Shown piece by piece: positions 1 to 7,990 of a stretch of DNA of 20,011 nt. Under the pieces are notes generated by a model, which was not told the origin of the DNA, made no database searches, and saw only the letters and a list, made by a program, of their open reading frames with translations. This stretch comes from a virus. The stretch lies in IMG/VR virus record IMGVR_UViG_3300046450_002197, positions 1 to 20,011 of that record; one strand, written 5' to 3'. A program made the position numbers and the translations under genes. Numbering within the stretch: the stretch's first letter is position 1; every line of letters begins with the position of its first letter.

Positions 1-2001
1 TTTACTAGGTCCAACGTAAGTCCATAGGCCGCTATCCTTTTCGGCAGGAGTAAGAGATCCCTTCTTTACCATGTCACTCGGTTTATAATAAACCTTTTCT
101 TGTATTGCGTAAATTTTTCCCGAATTAGCAAGGGTAAGTGTGTCGTCAATTATTGCGGCTTTAACAATAGACATTGTCTCGTGAAAAAACCTCTTAAATA
201 ATGCCTCAGGATTATAAGAACCATCGGAAATCTCTGCGAAAACCCCAGCGAAAAGCACAGCCATACGACTAGGGTCTTCGTTAGAGTCTTGAGCCAAAGA
301 CCCATTAGTAGTCTTTCTCATTTTTTGAGCAAAGTATAAATCAAATACTTTATTCATAGTATACGACTCTCCAGTGTCTCCGGTAAAAATCTCTGGATAG
401 TTAGCATCTCCTGCAGAAATGTAAGAGGTCAACCTCAACTTGTAGAACTCAGATATTAAATCCTTAGCATTGGAAAGGAAAAAGAAAATGATATCCTTTC
501 GAAGTAATCCGAGACCGCCAAGGCTATACTCCAAAGCGTCTGCGGAATCAATATCTCCAGTGTCACTAAATATAGCATAAACGTAAAAGCGAAACATGTC
601 CTGAGCTCGGGAAGGAGTATAGGAGACCTTTTTTCTAATATCACTCTTATTAAGAATGCCGGAGATATAATACTTACTTGTGGCAGGTACGCCGAGAGAA
701 TCACTAGAGCTACCATCAATCCCCTCTAGAAGATTTCCGGACTCGCATATTATGGGGGATATAAACTTCTTGCCGTCAAATATCCTTACGGCAACAGCAA
801 GGGTAACCGGATCGGTACCCTTATCAACCTTAACTCTCCTACTAAACCACCTCCTCCTAACCCTCTGGTCTGTCCAATTATGATACTGTCCCTCTGAAGA
901 TAAGGCTAGAGTAACCATTCCCACTTCTCTATCTGTAATGGGGTGAGTAAAGCTTTTAGCGCCGCCCCATCGAGAAGTTTCTCCTCCTCCGCTGGCGGCA
1001 ACTTTTTCTGGGTAAAAACCGCCAATATCAAATTGTGGACCAGGCAGGGCGGAACCAGATGCGCGAGGTTCATATTCAATTCTAGAATTTATGCCACTAA
1101 ATTGAGAGTCATGAGCCGAAGAACCCAAGGAAAACTTAGGAATCTTTATTGGTTGGTCCTCTGAAGGCATGAAATTCAATTCGTTCGATTCGTTCTTTAT
1201 AGGGAGCTCGTTAATATAAATTGATTTCACAAACTCATTATCATCCCAATCCGAGCCTCCAGTATTTTTCCCATTTAGTACGTTGCCAGAGGAATCACAG
1301 AAGCCCTCAATAGGGCCTTCGCAAATCAGGTCTTGCACGTGAAATTGAGTGTACGATTCTATAGTGTCGTTATTCAAGCTTCCGGGAAGAAATCTGTTTT
1401 GCCCAAAAAAACCGATAGTATTACTACCAACCCTAAGCATTCCATATCCAACAGGAACGGCCCCGCCCTGCTCAAGGAGGTTAGCTCGACCTCCGAACAT
1501 GTAGGACTTAGTACTCTTCGTGTTATTAGTTACCTTCACGGGAGGAAACATGGCTGCTGCTATGCCGGCGACAACCATGCCAGCGACCATAGTAAAAGCC
1601 ATGGACGCGAGACTTATGCTAGCCATGGCAGTACCAACAGCTGTAGCAATGATGCCAATTGTTGCACTTATTACTTCCCCTTGAACACGTGGGGCGAAAT
1701 GAATTTCCTCGAAGTCAGAACAAACCTCCATCTCATGAGATTCGACTAGAATATCCTTAAGCAAATCCTCATCGTACTCCCCAGAGGAATTAACCTGATC
1801 GACCCTCTGTCGAGTATGACTGTTTATTTTCCATACAACAATATCAACATTCCTATGGTAGTTGTCGTGAATATTCCTAAGTAACTGGTCGTCAGTATTG
1901 CAATTAATTGCACGAATAGCCTCAACAGGAGAGTCAACAATTAAGTCCCACTCGCCACCGACCTTATCAGCCAAAAACCCATGTAAGAATACCTTTTTCA
2001 T
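1..2001 (-). CDS. gpI-gpJ fusion: tail tip assembly / central fibre protein (3' end outside window)
   Basis: The reading frame is open from an ATG at 2001 to the left edge (667 codons, no stop), so the C-terminus is missing. Residues 1-108 look like the ubiquitin-like beta-grasp domain of lambda gpI: KKVFLHG start, VEAIRAI helix, and an ending I-H-F-A-P-R-V-Q-G like gpI IHIVPRVAG. Residues 110-153 are a hydrophobic Ala/Gly/Met stretch, as in gpI. Residues 170-200 (FGGRANLLEQGGAVPVGYG, then RVGS) match the gpI C-terminus. The chain then continues without a stop into a gpJ-like start, HVQDLICEGPIEGF, comparable to gpJ VIDAISEGPIEG. In lambda I and J are separate genes; gpJ forms the tail-tip hub and central fibre. 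The start lies 4 bp after the JAMM gene stop, with an AAGG-type Shine-Dalgarno at short spacing. The gpI and gpJ-N assignments are fairly firm; residues 260-667 were not matched to named domains. Confidence 0.82.
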   Translation of the reverse strand, partial: MKKVFLHGFLADKVGGEWDLIVDSPVEAIRAINCNTDDQLLRNIHDNYHRNVDIVVWKINSHTRQRVDQVNSSGEYDEDLLKDILVESHEMEVCSDFEEIHFAPRVQGEVISATIGIIATAVGTAMASISLASMAFTMVAGMVVAGIAAAMFPPVKVTNNTKSTKSYMFGGRANLLEQGGAVPVGYGMLRVGSNTIGFFGQNRFLPGSLNNDTIESYTQFHVQDLICEGPIEGFCDSSGNVLNGKNTGGSDWDDNEFVKSIYINELPIKNESNELNFMPSEDQPIKIPKFSLGSSAHDSQFSGINSRIEYEPRASGSALPGPQFDIGGFYPEKVAASGGGETSRWGGAKSFTHPITDREVGMVTLALSSEGQYHNWTDQRVRRRWFSRRVKVDKGTDPVTLAVAVRIFDGKKFISPIICESGNLLEGIDGSSSDSLGVPATSKYYISGILNKSDIRKKVSYTPSRAQDMFRFYVYAIFSDTGDIDSADALEYSLGGLGLLRKDIIFFFLSNAKDLISEFYKLRLTSYISAGDANYPEIFTGDTGESYTMNKVFDLYFAQKMRKTTNGSLAQDSNEDPSRMAVLFAGVFAEISDGSYNPEALFKRFFHETMSIVKAAIIDDTLTLANSGKIYAIQEKVYYKPSDMVKKGSLTPAEKDSGLWTYVGPSK

Positions 2002-2005
2002 TACC

Positions 2006-2353
2006 TTATGCCTTAAGTGGTATACACTTTTTTAAATCAAAATAAATAAAATTGTCGTAAAGCATACTATATATTAAATATGGAATCCCCAAAGCTTTGG
2101 AATAAGAAATATCCGAATCAGAAGGAAAGGCTGAAGCCAAAGGATGGGAGTGGAATATGCAGAAGATCTTTTTTTTAATTAAATGTACTTTAGGACTGAG
2201 CTCAAAGGCTCTTTCGTTCGCGATCCTATTCTGCATTGGAAAGAAAACTTTAGGAGTAAAATTCAACACAATTCCGCAGGACTCTCGACCAGGAGACTTG
2301 GAGGCGTGTCTTGAGCATTGCTCGAAAATGTGTGTAGAAATAACATCATCCAT
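2006..2353 (-). CDS. gpK-like JAMM/MPN+ metallopeptidase, tail assembly (minimal form)
   Basis: This 115-residue protein is a JAB/MPN+ zinc peptidase. A complete JAMM motif is visible: Glu24 in G-R-E-S-C-G-I-V, then H68-S-H70-P with S78 and D81, i.e. HxH-x7-S-x2-D. Lambda gpK has such a domain at its N-terminus followed by an NlpC/P60 peptidoglycan hydrolase domain. Here the protein ends soon after the JAMM fold, so the NlpC/P60 half is absent. Its position between the L-like gene and the I-J fusion is the lambda K position. Published comparative work on phage tail modules (Iyer, Burroughs and Aravind) proposed that gpK-type JAMM peptidases act on the ubiquitin-like gpI; that pairing is preserved here. 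The start ATG overlaps the end of the L-like gene by 8 bp (ATGGATGA), implying translational coupling. All catalytic residues are present, so activity is plausible but untested. Confidence 0.88.
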   Translation of the reverse strand: MDDVISTHIFEQCSRHASKSPGRESCGIVLNFTPKVFFPMQNRIANERAFELSPKVHLIKKKIFCIFHSHPLASAFPSDSDISYSKALGIPYLIYSMLYDNFIYFDLKKCIPLKA

Positions 2354-3380
2354 TTTTCATGTTTTCGGTAGAAGGAAAGCCTCCGAAGCGAAGGGAGCTT
2401 CCACTGGAGTTTGTGGCCTTGTCGCCAAATCTCTTCAAGCAGGAATCTAAAGTTTTTCCACACGAATCCAACCCCCAATACTCTTCGCTAATAGCGGGGA
2501 AAGGAGAGGGGGACTGATGATCCTTAACACAAACAAAATGAGAAGGGACAGCAGGCTCCTTTTTGCTTATGTATACAACGACATCGCCAAGAACATAAGA
2601 GTTATCAGTATCCCATTCTCCCCTGTTAGTAAATTTATATACCCCGTACTCCGAGAACCTTCGGTTTTTATGGTTTTCTACAGGGCAGCCGGTATAGCCA
2701 CACGAGTCAGCCTGGCGGTAACGAAAGGAGCAATGATCGGCAAGCATATTCCTACCAGGGAACAATGCGTCATGAACCTCAAGAATAGAAGTCATTTCAA
2801 ACTCAAGAGAGTCACGGTTTTCAACAATCTTTCTATGTATATAGTATACCTCGTCAGGAAGATGCGCTTCGGAATCCTGTTTGCCTCCAAAAGGGTTCAG
2901 GCCAGATAAAGACTCGTTCCTTTCGGAAGACTTAACAGTTCCATCGGCATCTGTATAAGAGGTGCTATTTGGAGCAAAATTAACGTCGTCTAAAAACTTA
3001 GCAAAAGTCCTCCTTCTTGTAACTTTGCAGCCATGAAAATCATAGTTAGAGGAAACTATTGAGGATAGTATGCCGCTAGGATTAGAAATCCTAAGTGTTG
3101 GACGGGGAAGCCTCCCGTCAGAAGGAGCCTCAAGGCCAGAAACATCCACAGGCAGGGGTTGGTAAGCTTTATTCTGCCAGTATATAGGGTTGGAATTATT
3201 TATATTAGAGGTAAACCTATAAACAGGGTCAGAATTAGTTCCGAAACTAATCTTGTATCTTTTTTCAAGCAAAGAGAAGTCCTCCTGCAAATGCGAAAAG
3301 TCTATCTCAAAAAATTCCAGCAAAGAATCGGGCTGCATCTTAAGCAGTTCCTTAGTAATATTTTTACTTGAGTCGGACAT
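2346..3380 (-). CDS. gpL-like tail tip protein with iron-sulphur cysteines and an inserted module
   Basis: This 344-residue protein matches lambda gpL (about 232 residues) over two parts. The N-terminal part includes LPRPTLRISNPSGILSSIV and VTRRRTFAKFLDDVNF, comparable to gpL STRPTLTVSNLYGM and VVRRKVYARFLDAVNF. The C-terminal part has FPGRNMLADHC and YRQADSCGYTG, then SCGKTLDSC and a terminal FGGF. Lambda gpL binds an iron-sulphur cluster through C-terminal cysteines; the likely ligands here are C217, C227, C307 and C314. Between the two pairs, residues about 240-303 are extra. They hold a module with W256-x5-Y262-x3-D266-x-V268 and a closing W302, resembling carbohydrate-binding family 5/12. 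C232 and C284 are additional cysteines. The gene starts 23 bp after the preceding stop with GAAAGG upstream as Shine-Dalgarno, and its end overlaps the JAMM gene. Expected role: part of the baseplate hub that closes the tube and binds gpJ. Confidence 0.85.
   Translation of the reverse strand: MSDSSKNITKELLKMQPDSLLEFFEIDFSHLQEDFSLLEKRYKISFGTNSDPVYRFTSNINNSNPIYWQNKAYQPLPVDVSGLEAPSDGRLPRPTLRISNPSGILSSIVSSNYDFHGCKVTRRRTFAKFLDDVNFAPNSTSYTDADGTVKSSERNESLSGLNPFGGKQDSEAHLPDEVYYIHRKIVENRDSLEFEMTSILEVHDALFPGRNMLADHCSFRYRQADSCGYTGCPVENHKNRRFSEYGVYKFTNRGEWDTDNSYVLGDVVVYISKKEPAVPSHFVCVKDHQSPSPFPAISEEYWGLDSCGKTLDSCLKRFGDKATNSSGSSLRFGGFPSTENMKNG
2475..2621 (-). other. CBM5/12-like module inserted in the gpL-like protein
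   Basis: Residues 254-302 of the L-like protein. Signature W256, Y262, D266, V268, then H-F-V-C-V (281-285), a Pro-rich turn and W302. It sits exactly between the two cysteine pairs of the Fe-S domain, so it should loop out from the tail tip. Fold assignment is by pattern only. Confidence 0.55.
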
Positions 3381-3403
3381 ATATTATAATAGCCTTTCAG
3401 AAG

Positions 3404-6400
3404 TTAAACATCTACTATTTTGCCAGAAAAGAAAGGCTGGTCTATAGTATCTCCAGAGAGGGTTAATGGCGCGGAAGTATGAGTAGAAGCGGAGTAGGTA
3501 TTGTAAGTGATATCTAGAAAAGAGTCTTCTACTTTTATGGCGTAGCCAGGAAGTCCACCTTCGGCAAGAACCTCTGAGTTAACCTCCAGGTTCGTACCAG
3601 CCTCACCATATCCGCCGCCCTTAGTGCCGCCTCCTAAGTGAGTTTTAAAGTTATGATCGTTATTTATAGCCAGGCCTCCTAGCCCTCCACCCGAAACAGT
3701 GCCAGGTTTACCGCTGGGAGAACCAGAAATACCAAAGGGAGCTCCGCCACCGCCACCGCCTCCAAAATTGACCAAGCTATGAGTTTTAATTCTTTTTCCA
3801 TCTCCCACGAACAATCCTCCCGCTCCCCCGCCTCCTCCGCCGCGAACAGACGATCCTTCAAGGAAGTATAATCGAAGTTGAACTGCGGAATCGCCTTCAA
3901 GACCATCTATAAATATAGCTCCGCCACCATTTTCACCCTTGCCTGCTGGAATATAATTTTCATTTGAAGTGGTAGGTTTTCCGGCCTCATATATCTCCCC
4001 CTCAGAAACCATCCCCTCACCCCCGGAACCTCCTCGACCGTTAATGCTACAAGAGGAAACTATTAATCTATAATCAGATGCAGAAGGGAGACTCTCTCCG
4101 CCCCTAATTTTATCTGCGAGAGTTTTTGTTTCGCCATTGGTTTGATGAATCCACGATGCGTTCCCCAAATAGAGGTTAATCTTAACCTCATCATTCCAAG
4201 GTCCGCCAAGTTTCAGTGCGGGCTGGTGCGGGTTTGGGGAATTTACATTCCCGGAAAGAAAAATATTGACTTCCTCAAAGTCTTCTAGACTCATAGCCCC
4301 AACCTCACCAGAAGAAGAAATCCTTTGAGCTAGGTTAATAGAAGAAGATTTCTCTTCCACGACTTTTTGCACAATATACCCCTCGACAGGAGAATCGGAT
4401 AACGAAGAAAAAGGAGCGACCTTTAAAACGAAAGAACTAGAGTCATTAAGGCCTGCAAAATAACCATCAGGAACCTGTAGCATCAAGATTCCAGGAATGT
4501 TTTTATCCGTATCAGAGTCCCAGACTAAACCACTAGAGGCTGTTTCGGGTTCGGGAATAATATCCTCTATAATTTTTTCAGCATTCACCAAGGCACCAGA
4601 GTCGTTAAGAACCTCATCGCCCAAAGTATCATAATCTACATATTTTCCCCCATCCCAATAAACCCTGGTCAAATAAAAACCACCAGAAATAGAAGGTAGT
4701 TTCGAGATAGCTAGAAGGTCCTCTTCAGATGAAACTAGGGCAAGACGACAACCGTCATGAGAGGCGTTAAGAGCGGCGTTTTTATAAAAGTTTTCACCGT
4801 TTAGATCCTTATAGAAGTCAACGGTATCACTAAAACCATGGTTATCAAAGTAATAAGAATGGCTATCAACCGAAGCCGGAAAGTTTAAATTAACATATAA
4901 ACTAGATTTACGCAGGTCATTCTTGGATTTATTAACGTAAGCGTCTATAGAGGAAGATATTAAAGTCTTATGCTCTATATAATTACTCGAGTCATTCGCG
5001 AAGGTGCTGGATGTAAAATCAGAAGCAACCCGATACACAACTCCCCCCTCTTGAATTAAGTTTCCCTCAAGATACTCCTGACCATTCTCCTTATAAGTAA
5101 GCTCTTGGGTTGCCCCTGAAGAGTATTCTAGCGAAAGAACAGACCTCTGGGTCGCAGAGGCTGCGGCGGTAAAATAAACCTCAACAAACCTTTCCTCGCC
5201 AGCTGGGATCGTTAAATTTTGAGATATTATATTAGTAAAGTGCTGGTCTATACCAAGGTAATCTCCATCAAGAAACACTCGTCCGGTAGAATCATGTAGG
5301 TAATAGTTAGACCCGTCACTATAAACAACGGACCCGTCACCAGAACTAGAGCAAGTCAAACTATAAGAACCGTCAGGAATGTTAGTCATACCAGAGACGG
5401 GGGTGGTCTCAGAGTAAACCCCAATATTACTTTTTGAAAATAGTGCCGAATTAGTAAGGGAAACGGAAGAAGGAAAAATAATAACCTCCTTGCCCCCGAT
5501 ATTTTTAATGGAAATAACCTTTTTCAAGTGCAAACTCGCAGAGCCTACGGGTTTATTGATATCGAAATCTACATCCAGATCCATAGACAGAACTCCAGAG
5601 GAATCCTTTTCTGCAGGTAATATATTATCAATCTCGTCATCATCAAGAGGAGTGTTCTGCCCAAGGGGAAACTGCTTAAAGTTAGCGCTGATAGTATGGT
5701 TATTTCTGAAGACATAAGTATGATCCCAGGATTCACAATAAAACCTTCGCTTCCTATTGTAAGGAGCGGGAGGGGTAAACAAGAAAGACAAGTAACCTAA
5801 GTGAGACTCAAGAAAATGGAGAATAGAGTAAGCTTCTTCGTTGTTTCGGTTTTCAAATTTTAGATTGAATTCTAAGTTGTTTATGTTTTGTTTGTGTTCA
5901 GGAAAGTATTGAGAGTATGAAGAAGAGGCGGCGGAGTACTCCTTAATTGAAGGTTTATGGTCAACAGATAAGGGGATGGAGGGCTTCCAGTAAAACTCTC
6001 TAGTCCAGAGGTGCTTATTAACCGAGGTTGCAACGCCCGACTGAGAAACGCAAGGCTTGAAAGACCTATTAACGGAATCAGTCCAAGAATAATAATATTT
6101 TAAATTCTCAGGACAAAGCACTACGCTATGCTGAAAGTATTCATCCTCAGCAGACCAAGCTTCAGCTTTCGTAACAAACATTTGAGTGGCGACATTTAAA
6201 GTAGAGGCGGTAGTATTAATTATATTTACATCAACAGTATTAACATCTTCATTCTCAATCTCATGCTTATAATCAAAACAATAAAATCTTCTTATTAAAT
6301 TTTCATTATTTCGATAAGGATAATATAACGAATCCCCATCCATCCTAAAGCCAGAGATGCCTTGATCATATCTAAGCTCATGAGTCTGCTTATCGGTTTC

Positions 6401-7990
6401 ATGTTGACCAAGATTATTTTCCAAGAAATGGACAATACAATTTGCCTCTCGACTGCTCCTATTGGAAAACTTGAGATTCATTTCCATCCTCAAGGAATTA
6501 ATACCCATGGGAGATACAGATTGATAACCATCTCCGAAATCAAAAATTTTATTCCTGGAATTAAAACTAACAGTAGACCCGTAGTCTGGGTCGAAAAAGA
6601 ATTGATCAGAAGACCAAAGCTCGTGATCAGCACTGTCAATACTAATATCTATGGATTGCCTTATAACATCGAATGATACAGGGGAAGGTGAGCCAGAATT
6701 ATCATAAGCTTCTGGTCGCATTAGTTGACCAACGCCAAACTCAACTGGGTCTAGAGCCCCATAAATACCTAGGTATAATATGCTTGAGCTTCGACCAATA
6801 ACTATAAATCGTTGTCGGTTTTGAACATAAACCAGACTAGACCCGCTAAAATCCAATACGTTACCTATTTTTAACTCGGTAAAATCAGAGGAAGCGCTAC
6901 CGTTAACACTGACACTGCCACTCCCAAGCTCGATAGTGCCAACGTGTCTTGAATTTTCCACATTCTCTATCGGGGATTTTATTATAACATTAGCAAGAGC
7001 TATAGCATCCCCGGAGTCAAATTGATCAGGCTGAGAGATGTCAGTTCTAGCGTAACAAAACAAGTGGGAATAAGGATTCCTAACGACGTCGAACTGAAGG
7101 TACTCAGTATTCTTTTCAAAATTTCCTTTGTAATTCTGTACGCTTGAAATATAGTAAGCGTCAGAGTCGGTTTCCCCCTGAACGTCATTAAAACCCACCT
7201 CCAAAGAAGAGTCGGTGGAACCGTATTTCCCTTGAACAATAGTAGTCAACCCACTGGAACTATATTCTTGGGCAGATACATCATAATCATTTGGAGAGCT
7301 CCACTCGGAGTTAACTATGCTTGAATAATCGGGGTCAGAGGACTCGACCTTTACCCAGAATACTGGATTAGATTCAAGAACAGAACCGTTAGGCCCCTTC
7401 CAGAAACTCGGTTGAGATGTGTCAAAGTTCTCGTGATAATACTCGCTCTTAGTCCAGCCGTCAGAATTTTCAGCAACGGACATCAAGTCCCTCCCGTTAA
7501 GATTAACAGCTCGATCGTTCCTTTGGAGCATCAACGTTTGAGCTTCAGACCTAGAGAGGTGTTCCCCAACAACCCATTCCTCAGAGCCAGAAGAAGCGAT
7601 AACCACCCAATCGGAATTAGAAGTAATATATTTTTCGTAAGTAGGTACAAGTCCGCCTTCGTCAGAAATCCTGGGTAACCTAAAATATTTGAGAGGACAG
7701 TGATAATTAGTATCGGATCTTTCCCACAGTAAGGTGGAACCAATACTATTTGGGGCATGTCCGGTTTCTACCTTGGCGGTCCAAAGCCAAGATGAATCAG
7801 AAGAAGTAAATACAACGCTATCAACAGGATAAGTAAACCCAGTTCTTCGCCGGTAAGAAGAAGCGGGAGCTTTAATGCACTTGTATAGCACAGGAGATTG
7901 ATCGTATCCAGAGGAAGAATAATATTGAACGAGATCATCTTCAGTATAACTCGCTCCGGGATCCCAAAAACCTTTATAAGTATAACTCAT
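3404..7990 (-). CDS. Large mosaic distal tail protein: two gpM-like domains, CBM-like modules and Gly-rich adhesin-like C-terminus
   Basis: This 1528-residue protein occupies the lambda gpM position. Visible parts in order: CBM5/12-like module (8-70); unassigned region (100-280); second CBM-like module (287-320); first gpM-like domain (about 465-592, FDFGDGYQSVSPMGIN, HFLENNLG, RRFYC); third CBM-like module (611-664); second gpM-like domain (about 675-775, HFLESHLG, FLFTPPAPYNRKRRFYC, compare gpM SFLWTPPYEW); an Ig-like stretch resembling ASH/HYDIN repeats (820-966); a fourth, weaker CBM-like module (967-1006); a region with a C-type-lectin-like pattern (about 1040-1180, unsure); and a glycine-rich end (1295-1500) with runs such as GGGGGGAPFG, as in phage receptor-binding tips. 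Lambda gpM is only about 109 residues. The start overlaps the previous stop as ATGA with an AGGTGG Shine-Dalgarno. Likely a tail-tip protein that also carries surface-binding domains. Could be called a tail fibre or minor tail protein. Confidence 0.8.
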   Translation of the reverse strand: MSYTYKGFWDPGASYTEDDLVQYYSSSGYDQSPVLYKCIKAPASSYRRRTGFTYPVDSVVFTSSDSSWLWTAKVETGHAPNSIGSTLLWERSDTNYHCPLKYFRLPRISDEGGLVPTYEKYITSNSDWVVIASSGSEEWVVGEHLSRSEAQTLMLQRNDRAVNLNGRDLMSVAENSDGWTKSEYYHENFDTSQPSFWKGPNGSVLESNPVFWVKVESSDPDYSSIVNSEWSSPNDYDVSAQEYSSSGLTTIVQGKYGSTDSSLEVGFNDVQGETDSDAYYISSVQNYKGNFEKNTEYLQFDVVRNPYSHLFCYARTDISQPDQFDSGDAIALANVIIKSPIENVENSRHVGTIELGSGSVSVNGSASSDFTELKIGNVLDFSGSSLVYVQNRQRFIVIGRSSSILYLGIYGALDPVEFGVGQLMRPEAYDNSGSPSPVSFDVIRQSIDISIDSADHELWSSDQFFFDPDYGSTVSFNSRNKIFDFGDGYQSVSPMGINSLRMEMNLKFSNRSSREANCIVHFLENNLGQHETDKQTHELRYDQGISGFRMDGDSLYYPYRNNENLIRRFYCFDYKHEIENEDVNTVDVNIINTTASTLNVATQMFVTKAEAWSAEDEYFQHSVVLCPENLKYYYSWTDSVNRSFKPCVSQSGVATSVNKHLWTREFYWKPSIPLSVDHKPSIKEYSAASSSYSQYFPEHKQNINNLEFNLKFENRNNEEAYSILHFLESHLGYLSFLFTPPAPYNRKRRFYCESWDHTYVFRNNHTISANFKQFPLGQNTPLDDDEIDNILPAEKDSSGVLSMDLDVDFDINKPVGSASLHLKKVISIKNIGGKEVIIFPSSVSLTNSALFSKSNIGVYSETTPVSGMTNIPDGSYSLTCSSSGDGSVVYSDGSNYYLHDSTGRVFLDGDYLGIDQHFTNIISQNLTIPAGEERFVEVYFTAAASATQRSVLSLEYSSGATQELTYKENGQEYLEGNLIQEGGVVYRVASDFTSSTFANDSSNYIEHKTLISSSIDAYVNKSKNDLRKSSLYVNLNFPASVDSHSYYFDNHGFSDTVDFYKDLNGENFYKNAALNASHDGCRLALVSSEEDLLAISKLPSISGGFYLTRVYWDGGKYVDYDTLGDEVLNDSGALVNAEKIIEDIIPEPETASSGLVWDSDTDKNIPGILMLQVPDGYFAGLNDSSSFVLKVAPFSSLSDSPVEGYIVQKVVEEKSSSINLAQRISSSGEVGAMSLEDFEEVNIFLSGNVNSPNPHQPALKLGGPWNDEVKINLYLGNASWIHQTNGETKTLADKIRGGESLPSASDYRLIVSSCSINGRGGSGGEGMVSEGEIYEAGKPTTSNENYIPAGKGENGGGAIFIDGLEGDSAVQLRLYFLEGSSVRGGGGGGAGGLFVGDGKRIKTHSLVNFGGGGGGGAPFGISGSPSGKPGTVSGGGLGGLAINNDHNFKTHLGGGTKGGGYGEAGTNLEVNSEVLAEGGLPGYAIKVEDSFLDITYNTYSASTHTSAPLTLSGDTIDQPFFSGKIVDV
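3491..4108 (-). other. Glycine-rich adhesin-like domain
   Basis: Residues about 1295-1500 of the 1528-residue protein. It contains IRGGE, SINGRGGSGGEG, VRGGGGGGAGG, NFGGGGGGGAPFG, VSGGGLGG, LGGGTKGGGYGE and GLPGYAIKV. This arrangement of Gly runs separated by short variable loops, ending in G-x-A-I, is typical of the C-terminal adhesin parts of tail fibres and of some J-type proteins, where it binds the receptor and is often hypervariable. Confidence 0.65.
4973..5092 (-). other. CBM5/12-like module 4 in the mosaic protein (weak)
   Basis: Residues 967-1006 of the 1528-residue protein. Y973-x3-N977-x-I979, then V-V-Y-R-V-A and a Ser/Thr/Asn-rich loop. The first aromatic is not at the usual spacing (Y966 is one residue further), so this is the least certain copy. 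Confidence 0.3.
5666..5968 (-). other. gpM-like domain, second copy
   Basis: Residues about 675-775 of the 1528-residue protein: N-N-E-E-A-Y-S-I-L-H-F-L-E-S-H-L-G, then FLFTPPAPY and RRFYC. This copy keeps the F-x-W/F-T-P-P motif of lambda gpM best. Confidence 0.68.
5999..6160 (-). other. CBM5/12-like module 3 in the mosaic protein
   Basis: Residues 611-664. W612-x5-Y618-x3-S622-V-V624, then K-Y-Y-Y-S-W and a closing L-W-T-R. It lies between the two gpM-like domains. Confidence 0.45.
6215..6598 (-). other. gpM-like domain, first copy
   Basis: Residues about 465-592 of the 1528-residue protein. It has the F-G-D-G-Y-Q motif of lambda gpM (FGDGYSQRAPAGLN), the H-F-L-E-N-N-L-G helix and R-R-F-Y-C. 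The loop replacing F-x-W-T-P-P reads D-S-L-Y-Y-P-Y, with an insert of about 25 residues after the HFLE helix compared with the second copy. Confidence 0.65.
7031..7132 (-). other. CBM5/12-like module 2 in the mosaic protein
   Basis: Residues 287-320. F291-x5-Y297-x3-D301-x-V303 with Phe replacing the usual Trp, then H-L-F-C-Y-A. No clear closing Trp was seen. Confidence 0.4.
7781..7969 (-). other. CBM5/12-like module 1 at the N-terminus of the mosaic protein
   Basis: Residues 8-70. W9-x5-Y15-x3-D19-x-V21, then V-L-Y-K-C-I-K-A and a closing W-L-W. It begins only seven residues from the start. Confidence 0.55.

Noticed and set aside
1333-1749. 138-codon open frame on the plus strand
   Set aside because: Antisense to the I-J fusion in the very region that matches gpI and gpJ, so the minus-strand frame is the real one.
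3381-3403. TATAAT before the gpL-like gene as a promoter
   Set aside because: It lies about four bases from the ATG, has no -35 partner, and the gene is inside a dense operon; likely chance in AT-rich spacer.
4451-4873. Diversity-generating retroelement target in the lectin-like region
   Set aside because: No reverse transcriptase and no template-repeat copy of this region were seen in the window.
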